A stretch of DNA of 64,000 nt. Source: Viola odorata. Lineage: Eukaryota > Streptophyta > Magnoliopsida > Malpighiales > Violaceae. Below, one piece after another: positions 31,163 through 42,622 of the stretch. The position numbers were made by a program, and so were the translations under genes. The first letter of the stretch is position 1, and the number at the start of each line of letters is the position of its first letter. The stretch lies in contig OY829543.1 in assembly GCA_963691705.1 (NCBI GenBank), positions 32,697,523 to 32,761,522 of the forward strand. The letters run 5' to 3'. Under the pieces are notes generated by a model. It ran no database searches. It was given only the letters and a program-made list of their open reading frames with translations, and was not told the DNA's origin.

Positions 31163-31682
31163 CAATACTCAAAGGCCCATTAAGACAAGGAAAGACACAT
31201 CTAGGGCGAGATAACCGGCCGGAGCAAAGCTCTGGTTTATTGCAAGAAGAATAGAGTACGCTGGAGGCTAGAGTTAAGGAGAGAGGATATGGTGGCGCCA
31301 AAAAGGAAGAACCCCTAAAACCTAATTACTAAAAGTATTTATAGGAATTACAAAAATAAATCCTAAGTCCGATTAGAGTAATTTTCCTAAACCATCTTCT
31401 GCCAAAATTAGGAGTCTTCGACAATAATGAGGGGATCTTCTAGATTTCCTTCTTTCAATAATTTCCTTTCTCTGCTCGGACTCTTCTACTACCGCGAACA
31501 CGCAGCTACAAGGCCTAGCTTCTCGATTCTGTCCAAAATCCAGTGAATAATGCATCTTCTTAGAATTCCCTCCTTAAAAGCCTAGATCTGTGAAAGTGGG
31601 AAAACAAGGCAATATTAGTAGCATCAAGATCTAAAAAGGTCTTAGAAAAGAGGGGAAAATATGCACTAAATGCGTTATATCA
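31163..31682 (-). repeat. Athila-1 5' LTR remnant (family C)
   Basis: It matches 16412-16470 and then, after an internal deletion at about 31216, matches 16857-17328 of the 3' LTR. It ends in TATCA at 31682, next to the CTAGC duplication. Confidence 0.85.
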
Positions 31683-31696
31683 CTAGCAAACAACCA

Positions 31697-32801
31697 TGTG
31701 CCTACTAACTTAAATGAATCCTAGTGAGGTTCTTGCTTGTATTAGGTCAGCCTGTGACCCTAAGGAACAAACAATAGCCACAACTTCGGTTTTACTTTCC
31801 TTAACCCTAGCTTGCGAAAGTGAAGAAAAAGCACAAGGTTCGAGTCCACAAACAAACAAGAGTAAATACTCTCCAAGATAAAGTCTCAATATCAATTTGG
31901 GTAGAAATATTTGTGCTTTATTATGAGCTCAATCGGCTTTATATATAGGCGCAAGGCACAATACAAATTATAGTAAGAATAGAAGTTCTAACTCGCATAA
32001 GAGTTCTATCTAGGAAATAATACTAATAAACAAATTTGACTAAATAGGAAAAATATCTAAATAGGAAAATACATAGATAAGTAAATAGTTAATTAGAGAA
32101 GTTCTAAGAGCTCTAGGATAGCTCGCTCACTGAACCCGCTCATGGGCCTTAGTTCCGTCCCGTCGCGCTTGTTGGCTCGCACCATGTGTGCGCTAATAAG
32201 TCCACTCGAACCATAGGCCAATTGACTCAAGAGTTTGAGTCCCAACTTGGTCCAGAACTAGTCCTTATCTCCAAATAGATGAAACAAGGTCAATCGCTTG
32301 TGTTTGACCTTCCTTTACCTGATCGTCTCAAACATAGCCGTGGCTGGTGCTTGCGCTTAGCCTTAGTGCGTGCACAAATGTTCCCACGAGCCATTTTACA
32401 ATCCTTTCGTGCGAATGCCCCCAAACTTGGCCAGTCCTCTCCTAAGACCTTAATCAGTCTTATATTTATACTAGAGTCTCAATCGGAGCTGGTCTTCCAT
32501 GCTTTGGCTCGGTGGGGTGTGTCGGACGTATGTGAGCGTGCGCTAGGGTTAGTGCTGCGGTGCGATAGGCGCGCGCTTGGTTCTAGGGTTCGTGCATGAG
32601 GCTTGTGCTAACCTCACTTGCCTCTCTACAGCATCCTTGGCACAATCCTTTGCCCTGATGGGTCCGAGCAATGCGGTGCGGGTGCGTGTGGCGTGGAATG
32701 GGGCTAGGACCGCATCAGTTACGGTATACTGATTTTGTATTTTCTTGTTCATGACTAGGTCCTCTTGCATGGACTTAATACCATTCAATCCGGAGCTAAC
32801 A
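31697..32801 (-). repeat. Possible LTR of an unassigned element
   Basis: On the minus strand a TGTTAGCTCC start at 32801, a TATATAAAG box at about 31939-31948, an AATAAA some 25 bp downstream and a TG/CA-bounded length near 1.1 kb look like a solo LTR. The flanking 5-mers do not match, so the boundaries are uncertain. The ORFs inside look random. Confidence 0.4.
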
Positions 32802-32839
32802 AGAATAGAAACGGAAATTAGAAGGCAAGCCAAAAGAAA

Positions 32840-34538
32840 GCGATAGGTCCATTAAGACCAACATCATCCACAACTTAAAGAAATTCCATGGACATTCCAA
32901 TGAGAATCCGTACACTCATCTCAGGAACATCCATTTGGAATGTGATGCACTGAAACCTCATGAAATTACCATTGAGAGACCTAACTTGAGTGTTTTTCCA
33001 TTGTCGTTGGAGGATTCGGCAAAGAACTGGTTCTACAATTTACCTCATAACACCATCACTTCATGGGCTCAAATTCCAGTAGCCATTTTGAACAAGTATT
33101 TGAATGCAAGCAAGGCTGTAGTAGCCAGGAAGAACCTTGTTTCCATACAGTAAAGAGGGAATGAGAGTTATTAAGGGTATCATTAAAGATTAAAAGCCCC
33201 CTGCAAGGTATCTGCCCAACACATGGAGTAGCTAATCAAGCTCTGATTCAATAGTTTTATGATGGGATGAGTCAGAAGGACAAAGATAGAATGGATGCAG
33301 CGGCTGGAGGAGCTCTACAAGACCTCACTCCAACTAGAGCCAAGACCTTACTTCAAACTATGGCAGAAAATTGCCATAATAGTTGCTCTTTTAATAGGTT
33401 TAACCTTATCTCTAGTTTGAATTTAGTTTCTTTAGAACAACACCTCTCTAATATTTCTAACTTCATGCAAAATCTCTCTATAGGTGTTGAGAATCAAGCT
33501 ACTACACCAAGTCCAGCCGTGGGTATTTGTGGAATTTGTTGTCAAATAGACACATCACCAATCAATGCTACATGATACAACCCACACCACCAAAGGACAT
33601 CACTGCACAAGTGAATGCAACTTTTGGTTTTAACAAAAATCAGCAAGGGAAATATCCTCTAAACAACAATCCATATCCCAATTTCTACAACCCAAGATAG
33701 AGAAACCATCCCAATTTCAGCTGGGCCTAGAATCAACCCTAGAATAACCAGGCACCTCAGAACCAGTCTCAACAACCCCCATTCAACCTCCAAAATTTTG
33801 AGTCTAGACCACCTCAAAACCAAGCCAATGTACCTCTGCAACTACCAACACCACCACAACAGTTACAAACAGCTAGACCCACCATTGAGGACACCTTGAA
33901 TAAATCCATTCAACATAACCAATCAACCATGACTAGCATGGAAAGTGATAAAAGTCAGCAAGGGAGATTGTCTTCTAATACAGTGGACAATCCCAAACAC
34001 AATGTGAGTGCAATCAGATGGAGGAGTGGCAAGGACCTACCCAAGAGGGCTGAGATGATCGCATATGAGCAGGAGATGCAACTCCTAAAACCAGAAGTGG
34101 AGCCAGAGGTAGAAGAAATAGTCTTGGCCAAGAAGCCAGCCAATAACAACACAGGCACTACACTCCAACAGGAGAAACCGGTAATCCTTTTACCTTTTCC
34201 ACCTAGGTCTGTAAAGACTAAGAGGAAAAATGAGGAAAGGGAATTTATGGATATATTCAAGAAAATAGTAGTTAATATCTCAATGCTAGATTTAATTGCT
34301 AAAGTTCCAAGTTATGCCAAATTCCTTTAAGGTTTATACACTAACAAGAAAAAAATTGCAGGAGTGGAAAGGATTAACTTGAATCAAAGTGTTTCTTTAA
34401 TGTTTCAGGCCAAACTTCTAGAGAAGTGCAAGGACCAGGGTACATTCGATATCCCTTGCAAGATAGGCAACAAGACAATTGAAAAGGCTTTGTGTGACTT
34501 ATGAGTAGGCATAAATGTTATGACTCTCTCAGAGTATG
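32840..34538 (+). pseudogene. Athila-4 gag and protease start
   Basis: A retrotransposon gag domain lies at 32935-33153 (SLEDSAKNWFYNLP) and continues through stops with FYDGMSQKDKDRMDAAAGGA and MAENCHNSC near 33250-33390, then CGICCQ, a zinc-knuckle start whose later His and Cys are lost. A Pro/Asn/Gln-rich linker and an ORF at 33896-34330 (GRLSSNTVDNPKHNVSAI) follow. The protease start CKIGNKTIEKALCDL has a stop at 34501 and ends at the LTR inserted at 34539. It resembles the Athila-5 gag at 62546-63103. Confidence 0.82.
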
Positions 34539-36082
34539 TGATCGTCACTCAAATGTAATAATATTTCCTGATGCCTAATTGCACAAATAAAATGTGTAAA
34601 GGGCAAGACAGGGTCGAACCACAGAGACTGAAGGAATAATAAATCAATTGTAATGTATGACAGAGAGTATGTGCAGCCAAACGTAAGAGTAACACTGAGG
34701 GGTTTTATGTTGATTAATACAATTAATCAACGCAAATGTGGTAGCTAACAAGACAAATAATTAAAACAGAAATCAAGGGCATGAAAGTAAAACACAATCA
34801 GAGGCAATATTCTAGAGTACTGGCAAGGGCAAGATAACAAGAAGAGAAAGTAAATACAAAAATAGATTCAGATAGGGGGGATCTTAATAGTTAATCATCG
34901 GCTCAAGGATGTTCCATCCTTATACCATAGACATGCTATAGGGACCGAGTTTCCACTTAAACCCCCTGCTTACCTTCTTAGATAGAAGCTACCCCTCGTT
35001 TCCACATATGAGGTAGCCTTGACGTTTCGCCGTCCCCCTAGGCACGAATGCGGGGAGGCAATACTCAAAACGCCCATGAAGCGGAGGTAAGACATGTCTA
35101 GGGCACGATACCCCTCTGGTTGTCAAGCTCGTGACAGCACCCTAATCAGCTGTTTGCCCTAGATTGGTGAAATCACACTGTAGCAACTTCTCCGCTTTAG
35201 GTGTCTACTACTCTTAATGACCTCACGTAAGTTATTACCATTAAGATGACAATAATCACAAAGAAATGCTAATAGTTGATCAAGCTCTTAACACTCCCAA
35301 ATGAAAATAACAAGATAGTGGCAAACAAACGAATATGATAATAAAGATGTATTAAACATGTTTAGGCCTCTTAACTAATTCTTACAACCCTTGATACACC
35401 CTTTGCTAAGATAACGAAGTTTAGCTACTCATAAATAGATATGAACAATAGATAACAATTAGCATAAGCGAATTAAAAGATAGAAGAGGGAAAGAGTTTA
35501 GAATAAACTGATAGATCCAATAAAATCAAAAGAGAAAAGCTTGTTCCCTTTACAAACCGGTGGCGTGCTTCAATATCAAGAAAATGGATCCCTAAAATTA
35601 AGGTAAAAGTGGAGTGATGTCTTAAATGTCTGCCTACTTACAAAAACCCTAAAACTATTCTTAAATAGCCCTACAACTCGCTAGGGGACAAAATAGCTAA
35701 GGGGAGCATGACAACACATGTCCTTCAAGGGGAATATTATGGAATCTCTAGGAGTGCCTGACACCTTCTGGAAATGCATGGAATCCCGTGCGGATCTTTG
35801 GAGATTCCTCTCTTTGGCTTTCGATTAAGAATGGATGCAGAGGTATCGCGGGCAGGAGACTGCTCACTGGTCTGGTTAGCGTCGAGGGCACGACGATACT
35901 GTGATCTTCTAGGCCTTGAAGCTTGAAATCCCAAGAATTCCTTAAAAAATGCATCTTTTCGCTCTTTTCCTCCTTTTGGCACTGATCTGCAATGAAGATG
36001 GAAATAGAGGTCATTTAGCAGAATCATGCCCACGAAAAGGCTAAAATAGAGGAGAAAATCATGTCCAAGAAACACACTATCA
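34539..36082 (-). repeat. Athila-6 3' LTR (family D)
   Basis: The 1544-bp LTR runs on the minus strand from TGATAGTGTGTTTC (36082) to GTGACGATCA (34539). Its end matches the end of the plus-strand LTR at 36705-38284. It interrupts the Athila-4 protease. Confidence 0.88.
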
Positions 36083-36704
36083 AACATCCCCACACTGCCC
36101 AATGCTCGCCCTTGAGCATTAACAATGTTGAAAACCACCTTAAGCTATGACATACATCCTCAACCCCTTAATACATAGAATAGACAACTCATTTGACAAG
36201 CCGCACCCAACCAAAATATATCCTGCCCTAGAAAAGCACCTACACTAGATTAATAGGATAACGACCCTATTAATCAGACTTTCCCAGACCAAGCCTGTTC
36301 ACCAGTAGTCCTCACCTGGATATGTGTTTACACTCACGCTCGCAACAAAATATGTGTTTAGGCTAATCACTCAAAAATGCAAATAACACAACACAAGGCA
36401 GAGTTTGCACGTCAATCCGAGTACGGTAGTACACATGCGAGGGCAATCTAGCGATCGGAGAAGACTTGGCAGAAAAATAAAAATAAAAATAAAAGAAAAG
36501 GAACAAGAAAACGTAGGAGTGGGTGTGAAGGAGAAAAGAGAAGAGAAAAGGAGAAAATAAAATAGAGGAAAAAGATGAAGGAAAAGGAGAAAAGTAAAGA
36601 AAAGAAAAGGGAAGAGAAGATAAATCTGGAGGTGGAGGGTTCTTTGGCCAGATGGAAAGCAAGTCGGTGACTAACACCCGTTGGAGAGGGCATGAAAGCG
36701 AGGG
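36083..36704 (-). mobile_element. Athila-6 internal 3' non-coding fragment
   Basis: On the minus strand the purine tract GCAGTGTGGGGATGTT abuts the LTR, preceded by a GAGCATTGGGC segment shared with Athila-1 at 17340-17375. The region is purine-rich at 36470-36640. No coding sequence survives, because the element is cut by Athila-2 at 36705 and its remaining part is not in view. Confidence 0.75.
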
Positions 36705-38284
36705 TGATAGCATGTCTCGTGAGGATGATTTTACCTTCTTTTCTAGCCCTTTTCGGGGGCATGATTCTGCTAATTGACCCTTATTTCTATCTTTATTGCA
36801 GATCAGAGTCAATAGAAGGAAAAGATCGAAAAGAAGCATTTTTGGAGTATTCCTGAGGATTTTCAGCTTCAAGGCCTAGAAGTCCAGATTGTCGTCGAGG
36901 TCTAGACGCGAACCAGACCAGTGAGCAGTCTCTCGGCCACGACAAATCTGCATCTTCTCTTAATCGAAACCAAAGAGAAGCATCTTCAAAGATCCGCACG
37001 GGATTCCGTGCGCTTCCAGAAGCTGTCAGGCGCGCCAGGATTCTAGGATATTCCCCTGAAGGACATGTGCTGTCACGCCCCCATTCATCCTTTTTCCCCT
37101 TAGCTGTTTTTGTCCCCTAGCTAGTTTTAGCCTATATAAACTAAGTTTTAGGGTTTTGTGTAAGGACGGCTGACCTAGGACATTAATACATCACTCTCTC
37201 TTACCCTAATTTATAGGGATCATCTCCTCTTAGCATTTTGGGAGAATCCACCAACTTTGTAAAAGGGAAGCTTTTGATTAATACTATTTCATCTTTTCGG
37301 TTTCTTCTAACCCTTCTCTTTTATTTATTGTATGTTTATTATCATCCATTGTTTATATTCTAGTATGAGTAGCTAAGTTCCATCTTCTTGGTAAAGGGTG
37401 TTCCGAGGGTTGTAGGGTTTGGTTAGGAGGCCTAATGCATGCTTAATATATTCTCTTGTGATATATAATTGTTTATCATTTTAATCCCATGCTCATTTAG
37501 GAATGTTAAGGGCCTGATCAACTGTTGATATTTCTGTATGAGTACTGTCATTCTCTTGGTTATAACTGACGCGAAGCCTTGAGTTAGAGTAGACACCTAG
37601 TGGAGGCAGCGCGAGAGGCCTCTATCTAGGGGTAAACGGTTATTTAGGGTATGCGATACGAGTCTGACAAGCTGAGCTATCGCGCCCTAGATCTGTCTTA
37701 CCTCCCCTTCATGGGTGTTCTGAGTAGTGCCTCCCCGCATTCATGCCTGGGAGGATGGCGGAACATCAAGGTCACCTCATATGTGGAAACGGGGGGTGGC
37801 TTTTATCTAAGAAGGTAAGTAGGGGATGCGGTGTGGAAACGCGGTCCCTATAGCAGGTCTGTACTTGAGTCTGGAATATTTTTGTGCCGATGATTGACCG
37901 ACCTAGAAAGCAACCCGAGAACACCTTTTGCTAAGATTCCTTCCTACTGATTTATATATCTCTAATTACTTTTCTTGCTTTCGTGCTCCCGATTGTGTTC
38001 TGTTATCTAGCCCTGGATTCTGATTTCATTTCGTGTCCTAGATAAGAAGCTTTACTTATTTGTCTTATTAGCTCCTGATCTTGAGTTGATTAGTTCACTA
38101 TTCAATATAAAACCCTCCCCCTATGTTACTTGTTCCTTCTCTGTCGCACTTTCTCCCTATCATATATTTTTATTAACATATTAATCCTTCAATCTCTATG
38201 GTTCGGCCCTGTCTTGCCCTTTACACATTTTAACTGTGCATTTAGGCATCAGGATAAATTTTAAATATATTTGACTGATGATCA
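36705..38284 (+). repeat. Athila-2 5' LTR (family D)
   Basis: The 1580-bp LTR runs from TGATAGCATG to GATGATCA, followed after five bases by the primer site. A TATATAAAC box lies at about 37133. It matches the inverted LTR at 34539-36082 at both ends and in the middle. Confidence 0.9.
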
Positions 38285-38289
38285 AATTT

Positions 38290-38307
38290 TGGCGCCGTTG
38301 CCGGGGA
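38290..38307 (+). promoter_or_regulatory. Athila-2 primer binding site
   Basis: TGGCGCCGTTGCCGGGGA is the intact Athila-type primer site, complementary to the 3' end of tRNA-Asp according to published descriptions of Athila-like elements. Confidence 0.9.
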
Positions 38308-38339
38308 TTGAACGGTACTAATTTTGTTTTTATTTTTGT

Positions 38340-40162
38340 ATGACCAGGAGATCTGCTCCAGATCTACTCCCTCTAGATCTCGAATTGAGTAGAACAGAAA
38401 GAGGACTTCGAAGGCAAGCCAGAGGAACATCTACTCAGTGTAGAGTAATTCCACATCCTGCCCTCGACGAGTCTCCTTCCAATCTGGCCAATCAGGACCG
38501 TCAGTTCTTTCAAGACCTAGCCTACCTCCATAGAAGTCTCGAAAACCCAGTAGCCGCTCATTTCAATTTTCCAGTAATGGAAGACCAAGACAACCATGCA
38601 CGTCATGAGGAACCACCACTACCTCCTCCTCCAGAACAACAAACCATCATAACTTCCATGCCACCCCCAACATGTCGAGTAGCTGCATTGTCTAGCCCGC
38701 TGTCCTTCATGACTGGACCTTGAAGTCTGCCGTTATGTATCATCACCTTCCAACCTTTCGAGGGGTTGCCAAGGAAAATGCACTCCGCCATCTTCAACAG
38801 CTCCACTCTATCTGCGAGGCCATGAAACCTGCCAACGTCAGCATCGACCAAGCCAAGCTACGCGCCTTCCAGTGGTCTCTAAAGGATGATGCCCTCGACT
38901 GGTATTACGACCTCCCGCCAAGATCAATTCACTCTTGGGTGAATATGTCTAAGATCTTCACCGAGAAGTATTATCCGACTTCTATCACCAACACCACGAG
39001 CAAACAACTTGTCTCCATAGTCCAGAAGAAGGAGAAGACTCTAGCCCAGTATTATGAGAGGTTCCAGAAGATGCAATCTAGCTGTCCCTCCCACAACCTT
39101 ACGGAGCATGCCCTTGTTCAGTATTTTTGTGAAGGCCTCAAAGCCCACGATAAAGCTTTGGTTAACGTTGTTGCCGGTGGATTTTTAACTGCTCTTACCC
39201 CATCAGTCGCTAAGGCAACAATAGAGCTCATGGCCAAAAATGCTTCGTCTGACCCTGTCAACTATCAAGGCCAAGATGTCCACGTATCCGCCTTGCAAAA
39301 TCAGCTATCCTCCCTCACTGGGATGTTTCAGAATTTCATGACAGGGCAATCTGCGCCTGTCAAGGCCTGCCAAATCTATAATTTTGTAGACCATCCTACT
39401 GATGCATGCCCCCACATTCCGGATGAAATCCAAGTTAATGTTGCTGGTCAGTATGTCCCGACCCCGTATGGCCAAAACTACAATCAGGGCTAGAAACAGC
39501 CAAATCCAGGATGGGTTCCAAACCCTCAACCTTCGGGACCTAGCCATCAACAGCATCAATAGAATCCGTATGGGAATCACCCTCCATCTCCCAACATGCA
39601 GAACTACAGACCTCGACCCACTTATCATCAGAATCAGTATCAACGTCAGCCTCCCCAAGATCAGACTTTTGTCGTGCCCCCGAATACTGAGATACCTCGA
39701 ACTCCCGAACAGCAGAAAGAAATTGAGGAACTTAAGAAGCAAATGAGCACCATGATGGGCCAAGTGAAAGAATTAACTAATCAGGGGAGATTTCCACCTC
39801 AGACCAAAACAAATCCAAAACACAATGTTTGTGCAATGACTCTGCGAAGTGGAACGACCTTGAAACCTCCTGCGCATCCGGCCCCCGACATAGAGAACTC
39901 TCTAGAGTCTGAACTTAGGCCAAAACCCAGAGTAAAACTCCCAAAAGTTCCCAGATTTGTCGAGGACATGGAAGACAGAATCCGCTCTCCTAGGGGCTCC
40001 CCAAGGAATGATCCCAATCCTCCTGAATTCACCCAAGAGTACATTCACAAGATTCTCGAACCCCTGTTCCCTCATAGATTGGTCAAGACCAAGAAAGATA
40101 AGGAGGACCGCGATATCTTTGAGATGTTCAGCAAAGTGGTCGTCAATATCCCTCTTCTCTAG
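38340..40162 (+). pseudogene. Athila-2 gag and gag-protease linker
   Basis: It starts MTRRSAPDLLPL. A frameshift near 38700 leads into the retrotransposon gag domain (38720-39493), with ALDWYYDLPPRSIHSW, IFTEKYYPTS, QYFCEGL and MAKNASS. The zinc knuckle (CQIYNFVDHPTDAC) has Tyr in place of the second Cys. After a TAG at 39493 and another near 39560 the frame continues as a Pro/Gln-rich linker with KTNPKHNVCAMTLRSG, a segment shared by Athila-4. It ends with a TAG at 40160. The product would be capsid; this copy is not functional. Confidence 0.88.
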
Positions 40163-41000
40163 GCAGTAAAGAATGTCCCTCGCTACGCCAAATTTTTAAA
40201 ACAACTGTGCACAAATAAGAGCAAGTTCGCTAAAGTTGACAAGATCAGTGTAGGAGCTAACGCTTCTGCCCATATCCAGCGGAGGATCCCTCCAAAGTGC
40301 AAGGACCAAGGAATGTTCATCATTCCCTGCCGAATTGGTACAGTCGATATCGGGAAAGCCATGTGTGATCTTGGGGCAGGAATAAACGCCATGCCATTGA
40401 TCATCTATAACTGTCTAGGCCTCGAGCCTCTCGTGCCTACAGACCTTGCCATTCAGCTTGCGGATCACTCTATCATCTACCCTGAGGGAATCATTAAAGA
40501 TGTCTTGGTCCAAGTGGGAGAATTCTTATTCCCAGCAGACTGTTATGTTATTGTAATGGAGAATGAAGATTCTACCAAGTCTACTGATGTTCTTCTAGGC
40601 CGTTCATTTCTGGCCACCGCCCGGGCAAAGATTGATGTTCATGATGCGACAATCTCCCTCGAATTCGATGGAGAAATCATCAAATTCAATATGCTGGAAG
40701 CCATGCGATACCCATCCGAATTCTCGAGTGTTAACTATATTGATGTTATTGATCCCGTTATAGAGGAAGTCGCTGAAATTCATTTCACTGACCCTTTGCA
40801 GTTTGCCCTTGACAGGAGTATGACACCAGCTCTTCTAGATGTCGTGGCCTCGACGCTTCCCGTACTCCTTGAACTACACTCCGTCGTCGCTGACCTAGAA
40901 GAATGCGTTGTTGCCCAGTATGAATCCCTAAGATGTCTCCTGACTGTCCAGGCCATGTTAAGTTGTTTCCCTCTATTGACCAGGCTCCAGCCCTCGATCT
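40163..41000 (+). pseudogene. Athila-2 aspartic protease and linker
   Basis: It continues with CRIGTVDIGKAMCDLGAGIN, where DLGAG is the protease active-site motif, then DVLVQVGEFLFPADCYVI and DVLLGRSFLATARAKIDVHD. The linker contains YPSEFSSVNYIDVIDP, also found in Athila-1. A frameshift near 40950 ends the conserved reading. Confidence 0.88.
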
Positions 41001-42622
41001 GAAGCCTCTGCCTCCCCACTTAAAATATGCTTATCTAGGCCCCGACGACTCCCTGCCAGTCATTATCTCCAACAAGCTCAATTGGAAGATGCTAGGAATT
41101 TAGACAAGCCATAGGGTGGACCATCACAGATATCAAGGGCTTGTCACCAGCCCTATGCACCCATCGTATCCACTTAGAAAATGCTAGCAAAACTATACGC
41201 CATCCCCAGCGCCGATTGAACCCACCTATAATGGAAGTGGTCAGGAAAGAAATTTTGAAGTTGTTAGATGCAGGAGTTATTTACCCCATCTCCGATAGCC
41301 CATGGGTCAGCCCTATACAGGTCATGCCCAAGAAAACTGGTATCACCATCACCATTGGGCAAGACGGCGAATCCATTCCCACCCGAATCCAGAATGGGTG
41401 GCGAGTATGCATTGACTACCGCTGACTGAATGTTGTAACTAGGAAAGACCATTTTCCCCTACCCTTCATTGATCAAATACCAGTTGCCCTCGAAAACCAG
41501 GAGAAGACCACTTTCACATGCCCTTTTGGTACCTTTGCTTATAGACGCATGCCCTTTGCTTTGTGTAATGCCCCCGCCACCTTTCAGCGCTGTATGGTAA
41601 GTATTTTCTCCGAATTGGTTGAAAATGGAATCGAGGTCTTCATGGATGACTTCACGGTCTATGGGAATTCCTTCCAAGAATGCATGGGCAACTTGAAGAA
41701 ATGTTTAGAGCGTTGTATAGAGACAAATCTTATCCTGAATTTTGAGAAATGCCACTTCATGGTGGATCGAGCCCTCGTTCTCTGTCATATCATCTCGGTC
41801 AAGGGAATCGAAGTCAACAACGCCAAGATTGAGGTGATAGCGTCCCTACCCTATCCATCGTGTACTCACGATGTGCGATCTTTTCTAGGGCACGCCAGTT
41901 TCTACAGACGGTTCATTATAGATTTTTCCAAAAATGCCCAACCTATATGTCGCTTGCTCCAGAAGGAAGTACCATTTGATTTCGATGAAAGCTGCAAAGC
42001 TGCCTTTGAACTCCTAAAAAATAAGCTTATCTCAGCACCGATCATTCGTGCCCCCGATTGGACATTGCCTTTCAAGGTCATGTGCGATGCCAACAATCAA
42101 GCCCTAGGCGCCGTTCTGGGCCAAAAGAAAGACAAGGAAACCTACGTCATCTATTATACTTCCAAGCTATTAGATCCAGCCTAACAAAACTATACAACCA
42201 CAGAAAAAGAACTCTTGGCCATGGTTTATGCCCTAGACAAGTTCAGGCAATACCTTTTGGGCACTCATGTCCTCGTATACTCGAATCACTCTGCCCTTAG
42301 ATGCTTGTTGACAAAGGTAGATGTCAAACCTCAGCTTATTCGATGGATATTGTTGCTACAGGAATTTAACATCTTGATCAAGGACAAAGCAGGAAGAGAA
42401 AATTTGGCGGCAGATCATTTGAGCAGACTTCCAGCCCAAGAATATGACTCACTCGCGCCTATCCGAGATACCTTTCCAGACGAACAATTGTGTCTAGTCC
42501 AGGCTATTTATTCCCTATGGTTTATAGATATTGTGAATCTTTGTGCTACTAGCACCTTCCCCGCTGATGCTTCCCTATCCGAATGCAACAAAATCAGACG
42601 ACAATCCAAATACTACATCTAG
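41001..42622 (+). pseudogene. Athila-2 reverse transcriptase and RNase H
   Basis: It contains RRLNPPIMEVVRKEILKLLD, GWRVCIDYR, a stop at 41424, PFGTFAYRRMPFALCNAP, the catalytic FMDDFTVYG at about 41641-41667, then RSFLGHASFYRRFI. RNase H reads MCDANNQALGAVLG, TTTEKELLAM and YSNHSALRCLL, up to a stop at 42619. A deletion of about 22 codons at about 41477 removes RT motif A (the CLDGYFGFHQ segment in Athila-1), so one catalytic Asp is gone. There is a further stop at 42182. Confidence 0.9.

Larger units (their letters stand above)
16115..31682 (-). mobile_element. Athila-1: minus-strand Athila-type element with nested insertions
   Basis: It is flanked by CTAGC at 16110-16114 and 31683-31687. 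On the minus strand the order is truncated 5' LTR (31163-31682), protease (about 31160-30901), RT in three pieces, RNase H, integrase in two pieces, env-position ORF, long 3' non-coding region, and 3' LTR (16115-17328). Gag and the primer site are missing, removed by a deletion joining the protease to the 5' LTR remnant near 31160. Insertions are Copia-2 in the integrase and two solo LTRs in the RT. All ORFs are broken. Confidence 0.85.
14684..34538 (+). mobile_element. Athila-4: old plus-strand element, interrupted
   Basis: The parts are the LTR at 14684-15977, the primer site, a leader to 16114, then after Athila-1 (16115-31687) an LTR-like segment, and gag to protease at about 32840-34538. 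There it is cut by the minus-strand Athila-6 LTR. RT, RNase H, integrase and the 3' LTR are not seen in this window. It is the outermost and therefore oldest Athila layer here. Linking the leader to the gag across Athila-1 is inferred from orientation and order. Confidence 0.6.

Noticed and set aside
32279..32599. 106-codon plus ORF and the opposite 94-codon ORF at 32549-32833
   Set aside because: They lie inside an LTR-like segment, are in shadow frames of GC-richer DNA, and resemble no family.
31697..32801. Calling this a confirmed solo LTR
   Set aside because: The expected 5-bp duplications do not match (AACCA and AGAAT), so it is reported only as a possible LTR.
35737..36138. 133-codon minus ORF
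   Set aside because: It lies across the Athila-6 LTR and its purine tract, with no conserved protein.
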